The notes beneath the pieces are model-generated. The model was not told where the DNA came from. It saw nothing but the letters and a program-made list of their open reading frames with translations, and did not search any database. Shown piece by piece: positions 63,733 to 64,000 of a stretch of 64,000 nucleotides of DNA (positions are counted from its first letter, which is position 1; each line of letters begins with the position of its first letter). The DNA is from Streptomyces lateritius. Lineage in GTDB: Bacteria > Actinomycetota > Actinomycetes > Streptomycetales > Streptomycetaceae. The stretch spans positions 1 through 64,000 of the forward strand of contig NZ_BMTO01000004.1 of NCBI RefSeq assembly GCF_014649715.1. The letters run 5' to 3'. The position numbers and the translations under genes are program-made.

Positions 63733-64000
63733 GTGAGGATCAAGCGCACCACCCCCACCACCCCCCGCGGCGGCGCCACGAGACGGATCCGTCTCCTCGC
63801 CGTCACCACCGGTCTCGTCGCCGCGGCGGCCCTCGCCGTCCCCACCGCGAACGCCGACACCGCCCAGACGTTCAGCGCGACGCAGCTCTCCGCCGCGGGC
63901 GACGCCGTCCTGACCGCCGATGTGGCCGGTACCGCGTGGCACGTCGACCAGACCACCAAGACCCTGGTCGTCACCGCCGACTCCACCGTGTCGCAGGCCG
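63733..64000 (+). CDS. Second streptogrisin-like protease, partial (cut by window edge)
   Basis: From GTG 63733 (TGGAGGAACGAC upstream) the frame is open to the window end, giving 89 codons. It has the basic signal-peptide start RIKRTTPTTPRGGATRRIRL, a hydrophobic core (AVTTGLVAAAALAVPTANA) and a propeptide with GTAWHVDQTTKTLVVTADST, nearly the same as the propeptide of the preceding gene. The protease domain should lie beyond 64000. The first 18 bases are identical to those at 62705, showing that the two genes arose by duplication. Confidence 0.9.
   Translation, partial: MRIKRTTPTTPRGGATRRIRLLAVTTGLVAAAALAVPTANADTAQTFSATQLSAAGDAVLTADVAGTAWHVDQTTKTLVVTADSTVSQA

Overview
This window reads as a high-GC actinomycete chromosome, almost certainly Streptomyces. 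Third codon positions are nearly all G or C. GTG and TTG starts are common, short 4-bp stop/start overlaps join operons, and GC-rich hairpins often close transcripts without a T-tract. Gene content and order match what I recall of the core segment around S. coelicolor SCO1748-SCO1783 (from memory, not searched). I saw no insertion sequence, integrase, tRNA or CRISPR array.

Layout. 1-382 holds the end of an rRNA operon (23S 3' end, 5S, terminator). 467-2461 is an RGG-rich TPR protein. 2525-5004 holds a DUF1015 protein and a HAD phosphatase. 5086-8041 is a three-gene siderophore importer behind an iron box. 8304-12594 holds an SCP2 protein, a small protein, tlyA, NAD kinase and recN, followed by the remnant of a MraY-like transferase and a glycosyltransferase (to 14122). 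14155-22522 is catabolic: a PucR regulator, APC permease and Tat-exported amine oxidase, then an FAD oxidase and a GH15 enzyme. 22994-28823 carries pyrG, a Nudix hydrolase, an NB-ARC/TPR protein and ald. 29164-34065 is a chromosome-maintenance run: a ParA-like ATPase, a ribbon-helix-helix-like protein, scpA, scpB and an RluB-type pseudouridine synthase with a glycine-rich tail.

34165-39148 is the most interesting block. A NrtR-type operator sits on a promoter for pnuC, nadR, nrtR, an ADP-ribosylglycohydrolase and an RlaP-type nucleotidyltransferase, and a second RlaP-type gene converges on it. This joins NAD salvage and ADP-ribose sensing to enzymes otherwise associated with RNA repair. 39159-44657 returns to housekeeping: a Rieske lipoprotein, DUF952, chorismate mutase, prephenate dehydrogenase, cmk, plsC and der.

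44737-53973 holds two actinomycete hypotheticals, an Rpf-like LysM protein, a branched-chain-amino-acid-type ABC system (a LivH-LivM-LivG fusion, a LivF with an altered Walker A motif, a binding protein and small accessory proteins) and a glycosyltransferase. 54040-60948 has a WYL regulator, an I78-type inhibitor, a PAP2 phosphatase, an MFS exporter, a SepF-like protein (probably SflA) and a DUF5685 protein with a cysteine-rich tail. 61011-61664 contains the wreck of two tandem flavin monooxygenase genes. The window ends with a DUF1684 protein and two tandem streptogrisin-like proteases, the second cut by the edge. At least ten genes have a start codon 6-8 nt after a -10 hexamer, suggesting leaderless mRNAs.
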